Shown: positions 43,724-52,528 of the stretch, one piece after another
How the letters are laid out: each line of letters starts with the position of its first letter
Numbering within the stretch: position 1 is the first letter of the stretch
Source of the DNA: Chitinophaga flava
Lineage (GTDB): Bacteria > Bacteroidota > Bacteroidia > Chitinophagales > Chitinophagaceae
DNA: 64,000 bases
Assembly (NCBI RefSeq): GCF_003308995.1
Contig: NZ_QFFJ01000001.1
Location: 3,782,001 to 3,846,000, forward strand
Direction of reading: 5' to 3'
The notes under the pieces: generated by a model
What the model was told of the DNA's origin: nothing
The model's input: only the letters and a program-made list of their open reading frames with translations
Databases searched by the model: none
Made by a program: the position numbers and the translations under genes

Positions 43724-45631
43724 CTATTCCTGCTCCTTGCTAAGCAAACTGGCTTTTTTCACCAGCTGAACAAACTCTGCCCGGTAACCCTCGGTGTCGC
43801 TGCCTTTGGCGCTGGCAGCCAGTTTCATCACCTCGTTATAAGTAGCTGTGCCTTTAAAGGCGGAATTACGCAGCAGTTGCCCGAAAGATGCTGCAGCAGC
43901 GGCCATCCGGAAATCTTCCGGCGCCTCTTCCACATGCTGCCGGCTATAAGGCAGTATCTGCTGCATGAGTCGGCTTTTATCTTCCTGTGGCCTTTTGTAA
44001 CGAAGCTTCACGGTCAGCACTTCTGGTTTGTTACCCATTATTGTGGTATGCTGGTATTTGAGTGGATCTACCCAATTTACTTTACCTTCCTGATCTTTGC
44101 CCGCTACGGGAATGATCTCATAAAGAGCTGTGACTGTGTGGCCTACGCCCATATCACCGGCATCTTTTTTATCATTGTTGAAATCTTCATTCTGCAACAT
44201 ACGGTTTTCATAGCCTACTAACCGGTACGACTGCACGAAAGCAGGGTTAAATTCAATCTGCAGCTTCACATCTTTTGCAATGGTAAACAAGGTGCCGCCA
44301 AATTCGGTCACAAAGGTGCGGCGTGCTTCTTCAAAATTATCGATGTAGGCATAGTTGCCATTGCCCTTGTCAGCCAGCAGTTCCAGCTTGTTGTCTTTAT
44401 AGTTGCCCATGCCAAAGCCCAGTACGGAAAGGAAGATACCCTGCTGTCTTTCTTTTTCTATGATGCGTTGCAGCTCCCCATCGCTGGAAGGACCTACGTT
44501 GAAATCACCATCTGTGGCCAGTATTACCCGATTGTTGCTGTTGGCATGTCGGTTTTCAGCGGCTATTTTATAGGCCAGTTGAATACCTTCTCCGCCGGCC
44601 GTAGAGCCGCCTGCCTGTAGGGATTCCAATGCTTCGAGTATTTTCTTTTTATCCTGACCACTGGTAGAAGGGAGTACCACACCAGCAGCGCCGGCATATA
44701 CAACGATAGCTACTTTGTCCTGCGGCCGCAACTGTTGTACCAGTGCAGCAAAGGCACGTTTCACCAATGGCAGTTTATTGTCTTCATCCATTGATCCGGA
44801 CACATCCAGCAGGAATACCAGGTTGGATGGAGGCAGCTCCCTGGCGTCTACCTGCTTGCCTTTCAGGGCTATGCGTACCAGCTGATGGCTGGTATTCCAG
44901 GGACAGATGGACATATCAGTATAGATAGATACCGGATCATTGTTGACAGGAGCTTTGTAGTGATAATCAAAATAGTTGATCATCTCTTCCACCCGTACAG
45001 CATCTGCCGGAGGCATCTGTCCCTGGTTGAGAAAGCGGCGGACATTACTATAGGAAGCCCTGTCCACATCGATGCTGAAAGTGCTTAGGGGCTGTTCGGT
45101 TACAGCATGAAAGATATTTTCATTGATAGGGCTGTAGTCTTCTGTATTAAAATTACCCTGGGGAGCGGGATAGGCCATTTTGACGGAATTGGTCATGCGT
45201 CGCTTGTAATAATGCTGTGTGGCGGCCACTCCGGCCACACGGCCTGCCAGTGGTGTGGGGCTGGCAGGTTCCATCATAATAGCCTTATCATCGCGGCTTA
45301 CCATCACTTCCTGCTCTGGTTTTGGGGTAACCTGAAGGGGCTGCATTTTAAATGTCACAGTGTTTTGTGTGGCTGTAATATTCATCACAGCGTTTTTGTA
45401 ACTGGCGGCGATCGCCTCCAGGATAAGCGCACCGGCAGGGGCTTTCAGACTGAAATGTCCTTTGGTATCGGTGGCGGCCATATAATCGGTGCCTTGTACC
45501 CGTACCACCGCATTAGGGATAGCGGTATTGTTATCGTTGCGTAACACGTTGCCGGTAATCACGCGCAGCTGGCCAGCAGCCTGTAAGACCAGCAGGCAGT
45601 TCAGCAGGAGTAAGGAAAGATATTTCTGCAT
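43724..45631 (-). CDS. Secreted VWA-domain protein with carboxypeptidase-like regulatory domain
   Basis: 635 aa. Signal peptide (LLLLNCLLVLQAAGQ), then a carboxypeptidase D regulatory-like beta domain (about 22-105: ITGNVLRNDNNTAIPNAVVRVQGTDY), a linker, and a von Willebrand factor A block with an N-terminal flank (TFSIDVDRASYSNVRRFLNQGQMPPADAVRVEEMINYF in outline), an intact MIDAS motif (DVSGSMDED) and a C-terminal DUF3520-type segment (VRLRYKRPQ-like). The layout is the widespread YfbK-like VWA family. Cell-envelope location; metal-dependent protein binding is likely, partners unknown. Divergent from anmK. Confidence 0.9.
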   Translation of the reverse strand: MQKYLSLLLLNCLLVLQAAGQLRVITGNVLRNDNNTAIPNAVVRVQGTDYMAATDTKGHFSLKAPAGALILEAIAASYKNAVMNITATQNTVTFKMQPLQVTPKPEQEVMVSRDDKAIMMEPASPTPLAGRVAGVAATQHYYKRRMTNSVKMAYPAPQGNFNTEDYSPINENIFHAVTEQPLSTFSIDVDRASYSNVRRFLNQGQMPPADAVRVEEMINYFDYHYKAPVNNDPVSIYTDMSICPWNTSHQLVRIALKGKQVDARELPPSNLVFLLDVSGSMDEDNKLPLVKRAFAALVQQLRPQDKVAIVVYAGAAGVVLPSTSGQDKKKILEALESLQAGGSTAGGEGIQLAYKIAAENRHANSNNRVILATDGDFNVGPSSDGELQRIIEKERQQGIFLSVLGFGMGNYKDNKLELLADKGNGNYAYIDNFEEARRTFVTEFGGTLFTIAKDVKLQIEFNPAFVQSYRLVGYENRMLQNEDFNNDKKDAGDMGVGHTVTALYEIIPVAGKDQEGKVNWVDPLKYQHTTIMGNKPEVLTVKLRYKRPQEDKSRLMQQILPYSRQHVEEAPEDFRMAAAAASFGQLLRNSAFKGTATYNEVMKLAASAKGSDTEGYRAEFVQLVKKASLLSKEQE

Positions 45632-45716
45632 AATGTTGGAATTTTCTGCTCACATGATGTCGGGTCAGATCTGTTTTCCATAAACCCAATAAAAAAAATT
45701 ACCGACAGGGAAATCC

Positions 45717-45724
45717 TACCTTTG
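45717..45724 (+). promoter_or_regulatory. Candidate -7 element for anmK
   Basis: TACCTTTG matches TAnnTTTG and ends 15 bp before the ATG. No -33 box seen. Confidence 0.4.
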
Positions 45725-45739
45725 CCAAAATTTTAGTTG

Positions 45740-46831
45740 ATGGTATATAACGTAATAGGTACCATGTCCGGTAGTTCGCTGGATGGACTGGATATTGTTT
45801 TCGCCGAGCTGACGGAGATCAGGGGGCAATGGTCTTATGTTATCAAGGCATCTGAAAGCCTGCCTTACGAACCGGAATGGGTAGAGAAACTGGCGTCGGC
45901 CACTACACTTCCTGCCAGGGAATACCTGCTGTTGCATACTGCCTATGGGCATTACACCGGAAAGCGTATTCTGTCTTTTATCGAGAAGAATGAACTGGAT
46001 CATAAAGTACATTTTATCGCCTCACATGGCCATACCACTTTTCATATACCAGGTAGTAAAATGACGGCTCAACTGGGCGATGGCGCAGCTATTACAGCGG
46101 TGACCGGCTTGCCGGTGATCACCGACCTGCGCGCAGTAGACGTAGCAATGGGTGGTCAGGGTGCTCCGATTGTACCAATAGGCGAAAAATATCTGTTGGG
46201 TGGTTATCAGTTCTGGCTCAACCTGGGCGGTATTGCCAATATTTCTGCTCAGCTGCCGGAAGGTTTTGTGGCATTCGATGTTTGCCCGGCCAACCGTGTG
46301 CTCAATGAGCTGGCAGCCATGCTCAACAAACCTTATGATGAAGGTGGTGCGCTGGCAGCCGGCGGCGTAACAGACGCGGCGTTGATGGAACAGCTGAATG
46401 CATTGTCTTATTATCAGCAGCCATCGCCTAAATCACTGGCGAATGAGTTTGGCACTGATACTGTGTTGCCGATGATCAACGCACTGCGTATATCCGTACA
46501 GGGTAAACTGCGCACGTATACAGAACATATCGCCGTGCAGATCGCGAAAGCGGTGGAAACGCTGAAGGCCAAAATGCCGGAAGGCCCTGCCCAACTGCTG
46601 GTTACCGGCGGTGGTGCCTTTAATACTTTTCTGGTAGAGAATATTCGTCAACAACTGGCCCCGCTGGGTGTTGAAGTAGTTGTGCCCGATGAGCAGACAG
46701 TGGCGTTTAAGGAAGCTTTGATCATGGCGCTGATCGGAACATTAAGATGGAGACAGGAAGTGAATGTGTTGTCTTCCGTGACAGGTGCAGAGCGAGATAC
46801 CATCAATGGTGCGCTGTGGATCAGTCATTAA
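45740..46831 (+). CDS. anmK: Anhydro-N-acetylmuramic acid kinase
   Basis: Phosphorylates and opens 1,6-anhydro-MurNAc to MurNAc-6-phosphate in recycling of cell wall fragments. 363 aa from ATG 45740 (the TTG just before it is not needed). Family marks: GTMSGSSLDGLDIV phosphate-binding start, SHGHTTFHIPG, QLGDGAAITAVTGLPVITDLRAVDVAMGGQGAPIVPIGEK, LNLGGIANIS, and VTGGGAFNTFLVE. No murQ next to it. It is followed by a strong terminator shared with the convergent ade gene. Confidence 0.96.
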   Translation: MVYNVIGTMSGSSLDGLDIVFAELTEIRGQWSYVIKASESLPYEPEWVEKLASATTLPAREYLLLHTAYGHYTGKRILSFIEKNELDHKVHFIASHGHTTFHIPGSKMTAQLGDGAAITAVTGLPVITDLRAVDVAMGGQGAPIVPIGEKYLLGGYQFWLNLGGIANISAQLPEGFVAFDVCPANRVLNELAAMLNKPYDEGGALAAGGVTDAALMEQLNALSYYQQPSPKSLANEFGTDTVLPMINALRISVQGKLRTYTEHIAVQIAKAVETLKAKMPEGPAQLLVTGGGAFNTFLVENIRQQLAPLGVEVVVPDEQTVAFKEALIMALIGTLRWRQEVNVLSSVTGAERDTINGALWISH

Positions 46832-46856
46832 ACAGGTAGAAATTTCTCTGAAATAT

Positions 46857-46893
46857 AAAGCCCCCGGAAGTACAGTACTTTCGGGGGCTTTTT
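46857..46893. terminator. Bidirectional terminator between anmK and ade
   Basis: AAAGCCCCCGGAAGTA pairs with TACTTTCGGGGGCTTT (one wobble) around a 3-nt loop, with T-rich sequence after it. Confidence 0.88.
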
Positions 46894-46911
46894 ATGTAGA
46901 TACGAATATTA

Positions 46912-48555
46912 TTATGCAGCATCTACTGGTGTAAATGCAAACTGATCTCCGTCAAACAGGCCGAGGTCGCTGAGTTTCAGATGAGGGATTACCAGCAGGG
47001 CCATAAATGACAACGTCATATAGGGAGAGGCCAGCGTAGACCCCTGTCGTTTAGCTGCCTGGTCAAACCAGCTGTACTGGTCAGCAATCGTGTAGCCATC
47101 GAGGTTACTCATGAGGCCAGCAACCGGTAAGGGTAGTGCTTTAGCACCTTCGGGGCCGGCAATACTGATGCCTCCGCGGTGGCGGATAACTTCATTGACG
47201 GCAGCGCAGATGCTGTCATCGTCGATACCTGCAGCAATGATATTGTGACTGTCGTGTGCTACGGAAGAGGCTATAGCACCCTGTTTCAGACCGAAGCCCC
47301 GGATAAAGGCGGTGGCTACGGGAGCTTCGCGGTAGCGGTTTACTACTACCAGCTTGATCACATCCTGCGCGGTATCGGTCATAATTAGTCCGTTAACTAC
47401 CGGCAGTGCTGCCTGGAGGGCGTTGGTGATCAGCTGTCCGTCCAGGGCTTCTATGACTTTTACTTTTGCCGTAGAGCCGTTGCCGTTAGCAGGTGTTTTA
47501 AAGTCAGCAGGTGTTTTGCTGTTGCAGACAAAATTGTTGACAGGCGTGGAAGACACCGGGCTGATCAGTGTTTTACCATTTTCAGCAACCTTCTGACCGT
47601 TGATATAGGTAGCAAGGATATTAAAATCCCGGAGGTTGTCAGTAATAATAAAATCGGCAGGATCATTTTCACGTAGTAGCCCGTTGTCGAGTTTATAGTG
47701 CAGTACCGGGTTTACGCAGGCTGCGCGTAGTACTTTGAAGAGGTCAATACCGTGTGAGAGGGCTCGTTTGACCAGCAGGTTGATATGGCCTTCCACCAGG
47801 TTATCGGGGTGTTTATCATCGCTGCAGAACATGATTTTTTCCGGATAGTCGTGCAGTAGCGGGATAAGTGCCTCGAAATTTTTGGCAGCGCTGCCTTCGC
47901 GGATCAGCACATGCATACCGTATTGTAGTTTTTCACGTCCTTCTTCCAGGGTGAAACATTCGTGATCGGTGCTGATGCCTGCATTGATGTAGGCTTTGGC
48001 TGCTTCGCCGGTGAGCCCCGGTGCATGGCCGTCTACCGGTTTACCATATTTATGGGCCGCTGCTATTTTGGCCATTACTTCCGGGTCTTTATGGAGTACA
48101 CCCGGGAAGTTCATCATTTCTGTGAGGTATTTGATATCGTCGCGTTGCAGCAGCTGATCTATATCGTGTACGCTTACTGTGGCGCCGGCTGTTTCGAAAG
48201 TGGTGGCAGGCACGCAGGAGGGCGCCCCGAAATTAAATTTAAAAGGTACCTGTTTCCCATTGTCCAGCATAAACTGTACGCCTTCCACGCCCATTACATT
48301 GGCGATCTCGTGAGGATCGCTAACGGTGGATACGGTGCCATGTACAACTGCCAGCCGCGCAAATTCGGAAGGAATGAGCATAGAACTTTCTACGTGTACA
48401 TGCGCATCGGTAAAGCCGGGCAGTATGTAATTCGGGTATTCGTTACTGTTACGAACGATTTGCTGTATACGTCCATCTGCAATGTGCAGTGTGGCCGGAT
48501 AAATTTCCTGTTGCAGAATATCTACAAGGTTGCCGGAGATCTGGTATGTATTCAT
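46912..48555 (-). CDS. ade: Adenine deaminase
   Basis: Amidohydrolase that converts adenine to hypoxanthine and ammonia in purine salvage. 547 aa. Metal-binding DAHVHVESSM (about residue 49), GTVSTVSDPHEIANVMG, HAPGLTGEAAKAYINAG, STDHECFTLEEGREKL and FCSDDKHPDNL, plus the C-terminal domain with IRHRGGISIAGPEG and SLPL-like sequence, match the Ade family rather than cytosine or adenosine deaminases. Alone on the minus strand and divergent from the LolA-like gene. Confidence 0.94.
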   Translation of the reverse strand: MNTYQISGNLVDILQQEIYPATLHIADGRIQQIVRNSNEYPNYILPGFTDAHVHVESSMLIPSEFARLAVVHGTVSTVSDPHEIANVMGVEGVQFMLDNGKQVPFKFNFGAPSCVPATTFETAGATVSVHDIDQLLQRDDIKYLTEMMNFPGVLHKDPEVMAKIAAAHKYGKPVDGHAPGLTGEAAKAYINAGISTDHECFTLEEGREKLQYGMHVLIREGSAAKNFEALIPLLHDYPEKIMFCSDDKHPDNLVEGHINLLVKRALSHGIDLFKVLRAACVNPVLHYKLDNGLLRENDPADFIITDNLRDFNILATYINGQKVAENGKTLISPVSSTPVNNFVCNSKTPADFKTPANGNGSTAKVKVIEALDGQLITNALQAALPVVNGLIMTDTAQDVIKLVVVNRYREAPVATAFIRGFGLKQGAIASSVAHDSHNIIAAGIDDDSICAAVNEVIRHRGGISIAGPEGAKALPLPVAGLMSNLDGYTIADQYSWFDQAAKRQGSTLASPYMTLSFMALLVIPHLKLSDLGLFDGDQFAFTPVDAA

Positions 48556-48655
48556 GCCGTAAAGCTAAGGAATAGCCGGCATTTTCGGCAGGAATGAAAA
48601 GGAGGGTACGTTTTTTGGTAACCATTGATCATTCAAAAAAATACAAACGATAGTT

Positions 48656-49384
48656 ATGAAATATGTAAAGGTTTTTTCGCTGGCAGCAGGGATGTTGATG
48701 AGTAGTATGGCAATGCAGGCACAAACCCTGACAGAGGTGTTGGATCATTATACCGAGGCCATGGGTGGGGCTTCCAGGTTGAAAGCCCTCAAAACGCAGT
48801 ATATGGAAGGGGAGATGATGCTGGAGGCGCAGGGCCTGAAGGTGCCGATCAGAAAATGGGTGAAGCAGGGAGAAGCCATGCGGGTAGAGTTTGATGTGAA
48901 GGATACTAAAAATATACAGGTGCTGAGAAAAGATGCCGGCTGGCAGTATATGCCGGTGACAGGCAAACAGGAAGTGGAGGAAATTGAGCCGGTAGTGCGC
49001 AAACTGATGCTGCCGCAGCTGGATGTAACCGGTGAGTTGTTTGATATTGCAGCAAAGGGCAAACAGGTGGAATTGCTCGGCAAAGATACGCTGGACGGAG
49101 CGCCGGTATACAAGCTGAAAGTGACGACAGCAGAAGGTATTGCAGGGTTTGCCTATCTGGATGCCACGAGTTTTTATCTGGTGAAGGCTACCAATGAAAT
49201 TGATATCCAGGGCCGGAAGGCGGAGCTGGTAACGCGTTTGTCGGATTACCGCAAAACTGTGGATGGATATGTTTATCCGGGTATGACCGAACAGTCACCG
49301 GTAGGGGCAAAGATACGGGTCAATCATCTGGAGGTGAATCGGCCGGTAGCTGATTCACTGTTTGAGAAGCCGGCGGTGAAATAA
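48656..49384 (+). CDS. LolA-like periplasmic protein
   Basis: 242 aa. Signal peptide MKYVKVFSLAAGMLMSSMAMQAQ, then a half-barrel pattern as in outer-membrane lipoprotein-sorting proteins: LTEVLDHYTEAMGGASRLKALKT, MEGEMMLEAQGLKVPIRKWVKQGEAMRVEF, and KATNEIDIQGRKAELVTRLSDYRKTVDGYVYPG. Typical of Bacteroidota proteins annotated as outer membrane lipoprotein-sorting. It may carry lipids or lipoproteins, but the role is not established. Tail-to-tail with the WYL regulator. Confidence 0.82.
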   Translation: MKYVKVFSLAAGMLMSSMAMQAQTLTEVLDHYTEAMGGASRLKALKTQYMEGEMMLEAQGLKVPIRKWVKQGEAMRVEFDVKDTKNIQVLRKDAGWQYMPVTGKQEVEEIEPVVRKLMLPQLDVTGELFDIAAKGKQVELLGKDTLDGAPVYKLKVTTAEGIAGFAYLDATSFYLVKATNEIDIQGRKAELVTRLSDYRKTVDGYVYPGMTEQSPVGAKIRVNHLEVNRPVADSLFEKPAVK

Positions 49385-49421
49385 CATGGCAGCCGGGGTA
49401 GAGATGCCCCGGCAGTATTTT

Positions 49422-50426
49422 TTATTTGTACAACTTCATCATTTCTTTGGCTTCTTCAGCCACTTTATCGGCCAGATGTTGCGGCTGCAACACTTTTACC
49501 TGGGCACCATAGCTGAGCAGTGTCATGGTGAGTTCGGGATTAATAACCACATTGAGGGAGATGCGGCACTCCTTGCTGTTGTCTGCCAGCACTTGCTGGG
49601 AGGCATGTATGGGTTGTGATTTGATATATTTTCCCTGTTTGGGAGAGAAGGACAACACCACATTTTCCGGTTCTCCATCATGTACGGTGATGCCAATGGC
49701 ATGTTTGAAATAGCTGGCATCATCGAAGTTTTTTTCATCAAAATGCTTCATAGTAGGCCATAGCGCCACCACTCTGTCGAGTGCGAAGGTGACAACAGCG
49801 CCGCCACGGGTCTGCTGGCTTTTGCCGATCAGGTAAAAGCGGTGCTGGTATTCCCGGAGATGGTAGGGTTCTACCCAGTGTTCCTTGGGTTCGTTGCGAT
49901 CGAAGCTCTGGTAGGCGATGCGGATCACCTCCAGGTTTTTGATGGCGTCTACTATTTCAGGGATATATTCAGCGCCTTTGTATTGGGAGGCGCGTGCAAA
50001 TTTGATCAGGCCTTTATGTTGCAGGGCTTCCCTGTTCATTTTCAGGCTGGTGGCTATTTTGAGGATAGCGTCTTCAAACTGCTGTACTACGGGCAGGCTG
50101 CGGAATTGTTCGAGTATGCCGATAGCGATTTCCAGGCCCTGGAGATCTGCTTCTTCAATGGGAATGTTACTGATAGAGAAGGATTCATCGTCATAACGGT
50201 AGGTGCGGCTGCTACGGTCGTATACGATGGGCGCCATATAGTTGAGTTCAGGATCCTGGCGCATATCCTGTATATCTTTCTGAATGGTGCGGGTGGAGAT
50301 GGCAGCATCCATTTTTTCAGATACGTACTCAATCAGGTTATCAAGAGTGGGTTTTGGCAGCCTTTTATTGCGCAAACGCTCATCTATCCAGCGATAGCGC
50401 GAAACTGCGTCCTTGTTTTTTGGCAC
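49422..50426 (-). CDS. WYL-domain transcriptional regulator (YafY family)
   Basis: 334 aa from a GTG start at 50426 (MPKNKDAVSRYRWIDERLRN), which matches where related regulators begin; the ATG at 50459 would add MLIFKHKKLIL. An N-terminal helix-turn-helix region (ISTRTIQKDIQDMRQ) is followed by the WYL domain (about 130-215; WVEPYHLREYQHRFYLIGKSQ) and the C-terminal extension (WCX) with LSYGAQVKVLQPQHLADKVAEEAKEM. WYL proteins sense ligands, often nucleic acids or nucleotides, and control neighbouring genes. Divergent from the unknown 198-aa gene, with a palindrome between them. Confidence 0.9.
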   Translation of the reverse strand: MPKNKDAVSRYRWIDERLRNKRLPKPTLDNLIEYVSEKMDAAISTRTIQKDIQDMRQDPELNYMAPIVYDRSSRTYRYDDESFSISNIPIEEADLQGLEIAIGILEQFRSLPVVQQFEDAILKIATSLKMNREALQHKGLIKFARASQYKGAEYIPEIVDAIKNLEVIRIAYQSFDRNEPKEHWVEPYHLREYQHRFYLIGKSQQTRGGAVVTFALDRVVALWPTMKHFDEKNFDDASYFKHAIGITVHDGEPENVVLSFSPKQGKYIKSQPIHASQQVLADNSKECRISLNVVINPELTMTLLSYGAQVKVLQPQHLADKVAEEAKEMMKLYK

Positions 50427-50511
50427 AAGAATTAATTTTTTGTGCTTAAAAATAAGCAATTCCGGGCTTTAGGGGGGTAGCAGGGAAAAAATTTCATAGG
50501 ATGTTGTCACT

Positions 50512-50528
50512 ACGCAAATCCCTTGCGT
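50512..50528. promoter_or_regulatory. Candidate operator palindrome in WYL divergent region
   Basis: ACGCAA-(5 nt)-TTGCGT is a perfect 6-bp inverted repeat lying between the WYL regulator and the divergent gene, 11 bp upstream of the candidate promoter of the latter. Confidence 0.35.
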
Positions 50529-50538
50529 GCAGAGCCGG

Positions 50539-50546
50539 TAGTTTTG
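50539..50546 (+). promoter_or_regulatory. Candidate -7 element for the 198-aa gene
   Basis: TAGTTTTG matches TAnnTTTG, 26 bp upstream of the ATG at 50572. Confidence 0.4.
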
Positions 50547-50571
50547 TATCGTTATCAAAAAGCTGACAGTT

Positions 50572-51168
50572 ATGAGTCAAACACATACAACAGCAACTAT
50601 GCAAATGCAGGCCGTTTCAATAGGCCAGATCATTATGGACGATTCCAACTATCTGACATTATGGGGTCATGTGCAGCAGGATGGCGTGTGGTATCCTTGT
50701 GATCTTGTAACTACTTATGAAGTAATGAATACAATGTTAAGGTACAGCCATGAAAAAAATGATGCGGTACAAATGACCATTGTAAAGAAGTTGGAAGATA
50801 TGCGTCACATCCCGGAAATCATTGATCTGGAAACAGAACTGGGCAATGCCGTGGTGTTTGATAACATGATTTTTTATCTGAGCAGGCCCGAACACCATGA
50901 ATGGGAAATCTGTGCGGAAGATGCCTGTTATTTCATCCAGAAGGTAGTGGCTATGCCGGTGGTACCTCCACCTCCTCCGGCTCGTGCGGACCTGACTGAA
51001 AAAATGGAGCAGTGCTTGCAAACACTGCGCAACAATTATGACCTGTACCTCGGATTTATTGAAATAGAATTGGAAGATGAAGCAGCCCGAATAAAAGCCG
51101 GCCTGGCCGATGATCTCAGCTTTAGCATGGCCTACTATGCCTGGCAGTTACAATCTTCTCATCCATGA
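50572..51168 (+). CDS. Uncharacterised protein divergent from WYL regulator
   Basis: 198 aa, acidic, no signal peptide, no membrane segment. An alpha/beta N-terminal part (about 1-125: IGQIIMDDSNYLTLWGHVQQDGVWYPCDL, MLRYSHEKNDAVQMTIVKKLEDM) is joined by a proline run (VVPPPPPARAD, about 126-136) to a helical C-terminal part (TEKMEQCLQTLRNNYDLYLGFIEIELEDEAARIKAGL). I recognise no family. Its own promoter element and head-to-head arrangement suggest it is controlled by the WYL protein. Confidence 0.7.
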   Translation: MSQTHTTATMQMQAVSIGQIIMDDSNYLTLWGHVQQDGVWYPCDLVTTYEVMNTMLRYSHEKNDAVQMTIVKKLEDMRHIPEIIDLETELGNAVVFDNMIFYLSRPEHHEWEICAEDACYFIQKVVAMPVVPPPPPARADLTEKMEQCLQTLRNNYDLYLGFIEIELEDEAARIKAGLADDLSFSMAYYAWQLQSSHP

Positions 51169-51223
51169 TGATTTGAAACCCCATATCATCCAAACGTTTG
51201 TAAAACCTCTTGTCCATTGTCCC

Positions 51224-51334
51224 TTAACCCTTGAAATCCAGATAGTTTGTTAACCACTTTTTTAAAATCCCGATTGAATCCTGTTTGTTTGCCCGTTTGT
51301 TAACCCCAATAACCCTATTTTACCATTTAACCCC
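51224..51334 (+). repeat. Four TTAACC words at about 26-bp multiples
   Basis: TTAACC occurs at 51224, 51250, 51300 and 51327; two of them are within TTTGTTAACC (51246 and 51296). The steps are 26, 50 and 27 bp. Confidence 0.5.
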
Positions 51335-51515
51335 ATAGATGCAAAAATGAAAGCAACCTGCATCTTTATTGAAAAAACCATTGCCGGGAGAAGTCAGGTA
51401 AAACGCATTCCAAAAGAGTGCCTCCGGTATAAAGACATTCATTCCTCAGTGATTGTCTGATAGCCCGGCCTCAGTCCGGAAAGTGTGCCTGGTCCCTCAA
51501 ACATGTATCTGACGT

Positions 51516-51543
51516 GCTCTTCGGGAAAATATTCCCGAAGAGC
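51516..51543. repeat. Perfect 11-bp palindrome
   Basis: GCTCTTCGGGA and TCCCGAAGAGC pair exactly around AAATAT. No T-run follows on either strand, so it is not a classic terminator; it may be an RNA structure or protein site. Confidence 0.6.
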
Positions 51544-51686
51544 CGGAGGAGGCAAAAGAAAAAGCAGCAAAACCTGTTCATCTGTTCGTTGTCCCTGAAA
51601 AAACACAGCAGGAGAGCTTTCATAAAAAAAAGCGTCCAAAATGAGAAAAAGTTCCTTTAAAGTCTATAATTTTTGTAGGAAAATGC

Positions 51687-51694
51687 TATTTTTG
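51687..51694 (+). promoter_or_regulatory. Candidate -7 element for the peroxiredoxin gene
   Basis: TATTTTTG matches TAnnTTTG, 21 bp before the ATG. Confidence 0.4.
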
Positions 51695-51714
51695 GACAAG
51701 TAAATTCTGAAATT

Positions 51715-52350
51715 ATGAGTTTAAGACTGGGCGATACTGCTCCCAATTTCAAAGCTAAGACCACAATAGGGGAAATTGATTTTTACGACTACCTCGGTGA
51801 TAGCTGGGGCGTATTATTTTCCCACCCTGCAGACTTTACACCGGTTTGTACAACAGAACTGGGTAAAACAGCGCTTTTAAATGGCGAGTTTGCCAAAAGA
51901 AACGTTAAAGTGCTGGCACTCAGCGTAGATCCTCTGGATAAACATATGAGCTGGATAGGAGATATTAATGAAACGCAACATTGTGACGTAACTTTTCCTA
52001 TTATTGCAGATGAAGACAAGACAGTGGCCAACCTCTACGGTATGATCCACCCAAATGCTTCAGAAACATTTACTGTAAGGTCCCTTTTTATTATCGGTCC
52101 TGACAAAAAAGTAAAACTGACAATTACTTATCCTGCCTCTACCGGAAGGAACTTTAATGAAGTTTTACGTGTTATCGACTCCCTGCAGCTGACTGCTAAA
52201 TACAGTGTAGCAACACCGGCAGACTGGAAAGATGGAGAAGATGTGATTGTTACGGCGGCAGTGCCCACCGCAGAAATTCCGGAACGTTTTCCGAAAGGCC
52301 ATAAAATCATTAAGCCTTATCTGAGAACAACACCACAGCCTAACAAATAA
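51715..52350 (+). CDS. 1-Cys peroxiredoxin (Prx6 type)
   Basis: Thiol peroxidase, 211 aa, cytosolic. The peroxidatic Cys45 lies in HPADFTPVCTTELG. There is no resolving Cys at the usual 2-Cys position, and the extended C-terminal part (ADWKDGEDVIVTAAVPTAEIPERFP) is that of the Prx6/AhpE-like group. Reduces peroxides, with a reductant that is not identifiable here. Single-gene unit with its own promoter element and terminator. Confidence 0.95.
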   Translation: MSLRLGDTAPNFKAKTTIGEIDFYDYLGDSWGVLFSHPADFTPVCTTELGKTALLNGEFAKRNVKVLALSVDPLDKHMSWIGDINETQHCDVTFPIIADEDKTVANLYGMIHPNASETFTVRSLFIIGPDKKVKLTITYPASTGRNFNEVLRVIDSLQLTAKYSVATPADWKDGEDVIVTAAVPTAEIPERFPKGHKIIKPYLRTTPQPNK

Positions 52351-52441
52351 AAAATGAATTCAACAGAGCCGATTTACTATCAACCAGGTAGCGGCTTTTT
52401 ATTATAAGAGTTTTTAATGGTTGGTTTTTGATTTTTACGAA

Positions 52442-52468
52442 GCGGGGATTTTTCCCCGTTTTTTTTTG
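52442..52468 (+). terminator. Terminator of the peroxiredoxin gene
   Basis: CGGGGA pairs with TCCCCG (4-nt loop), followed by ten T. Confidence 0.85.
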
Positions 52469-52473
52469 CCCAT

Positions 52474-52504
52474 AAAAAAGCCCGCCGGCATGATGCCAAC
52501 GGGC
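52474..52504 (-). terminator. Terminator of the rRNA-modification cluster
   Basis: On the minus strand GCCCG pairs with CGGGC, with further internal pairing of TGGCAT and GTGCC-like bases, followed by TTTTTTAT. It lies 25 bp after the RluA-type stop. Confidence 0.75.
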
Positions 52505-52528
52505 CAGTATTAAACCAGACACTATATC

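Larger units (their letters stand above)
51169..51714. other. 546-bp intergenic region with short repeats and a palindrome
   Basis: No convincing gene. It contains four TTAACC words between 51224 and 51334, a perfect hairpin at 51516-51543, and the candidate promoter of the peroxiredoxin gene. A 37-codon ORF (51347-51460, MKATCIFIEKT...) is possible but has no support. Such a long empty stretch is unusual in this window. Confidence 0.6.

Noticed and set aside
49422..51168. Anti-phage defence system
   Set aside because: Only a WYL regulator and one unknown protein are present; no nuclease, ATPase, toxin or other effector domain is visible.
51347..51460. 37-codon ORF (MKATCIFIEKT...)
   Set aside because: Too short, no recognised homology, and no clear promoter or start context; noted only in the intergenic entry.
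51439..51639. 66-codon minus-strand ORF in the intergenic region
   Set aside because: It spans the palindrome, has a low-complexity composition and resembles no family.
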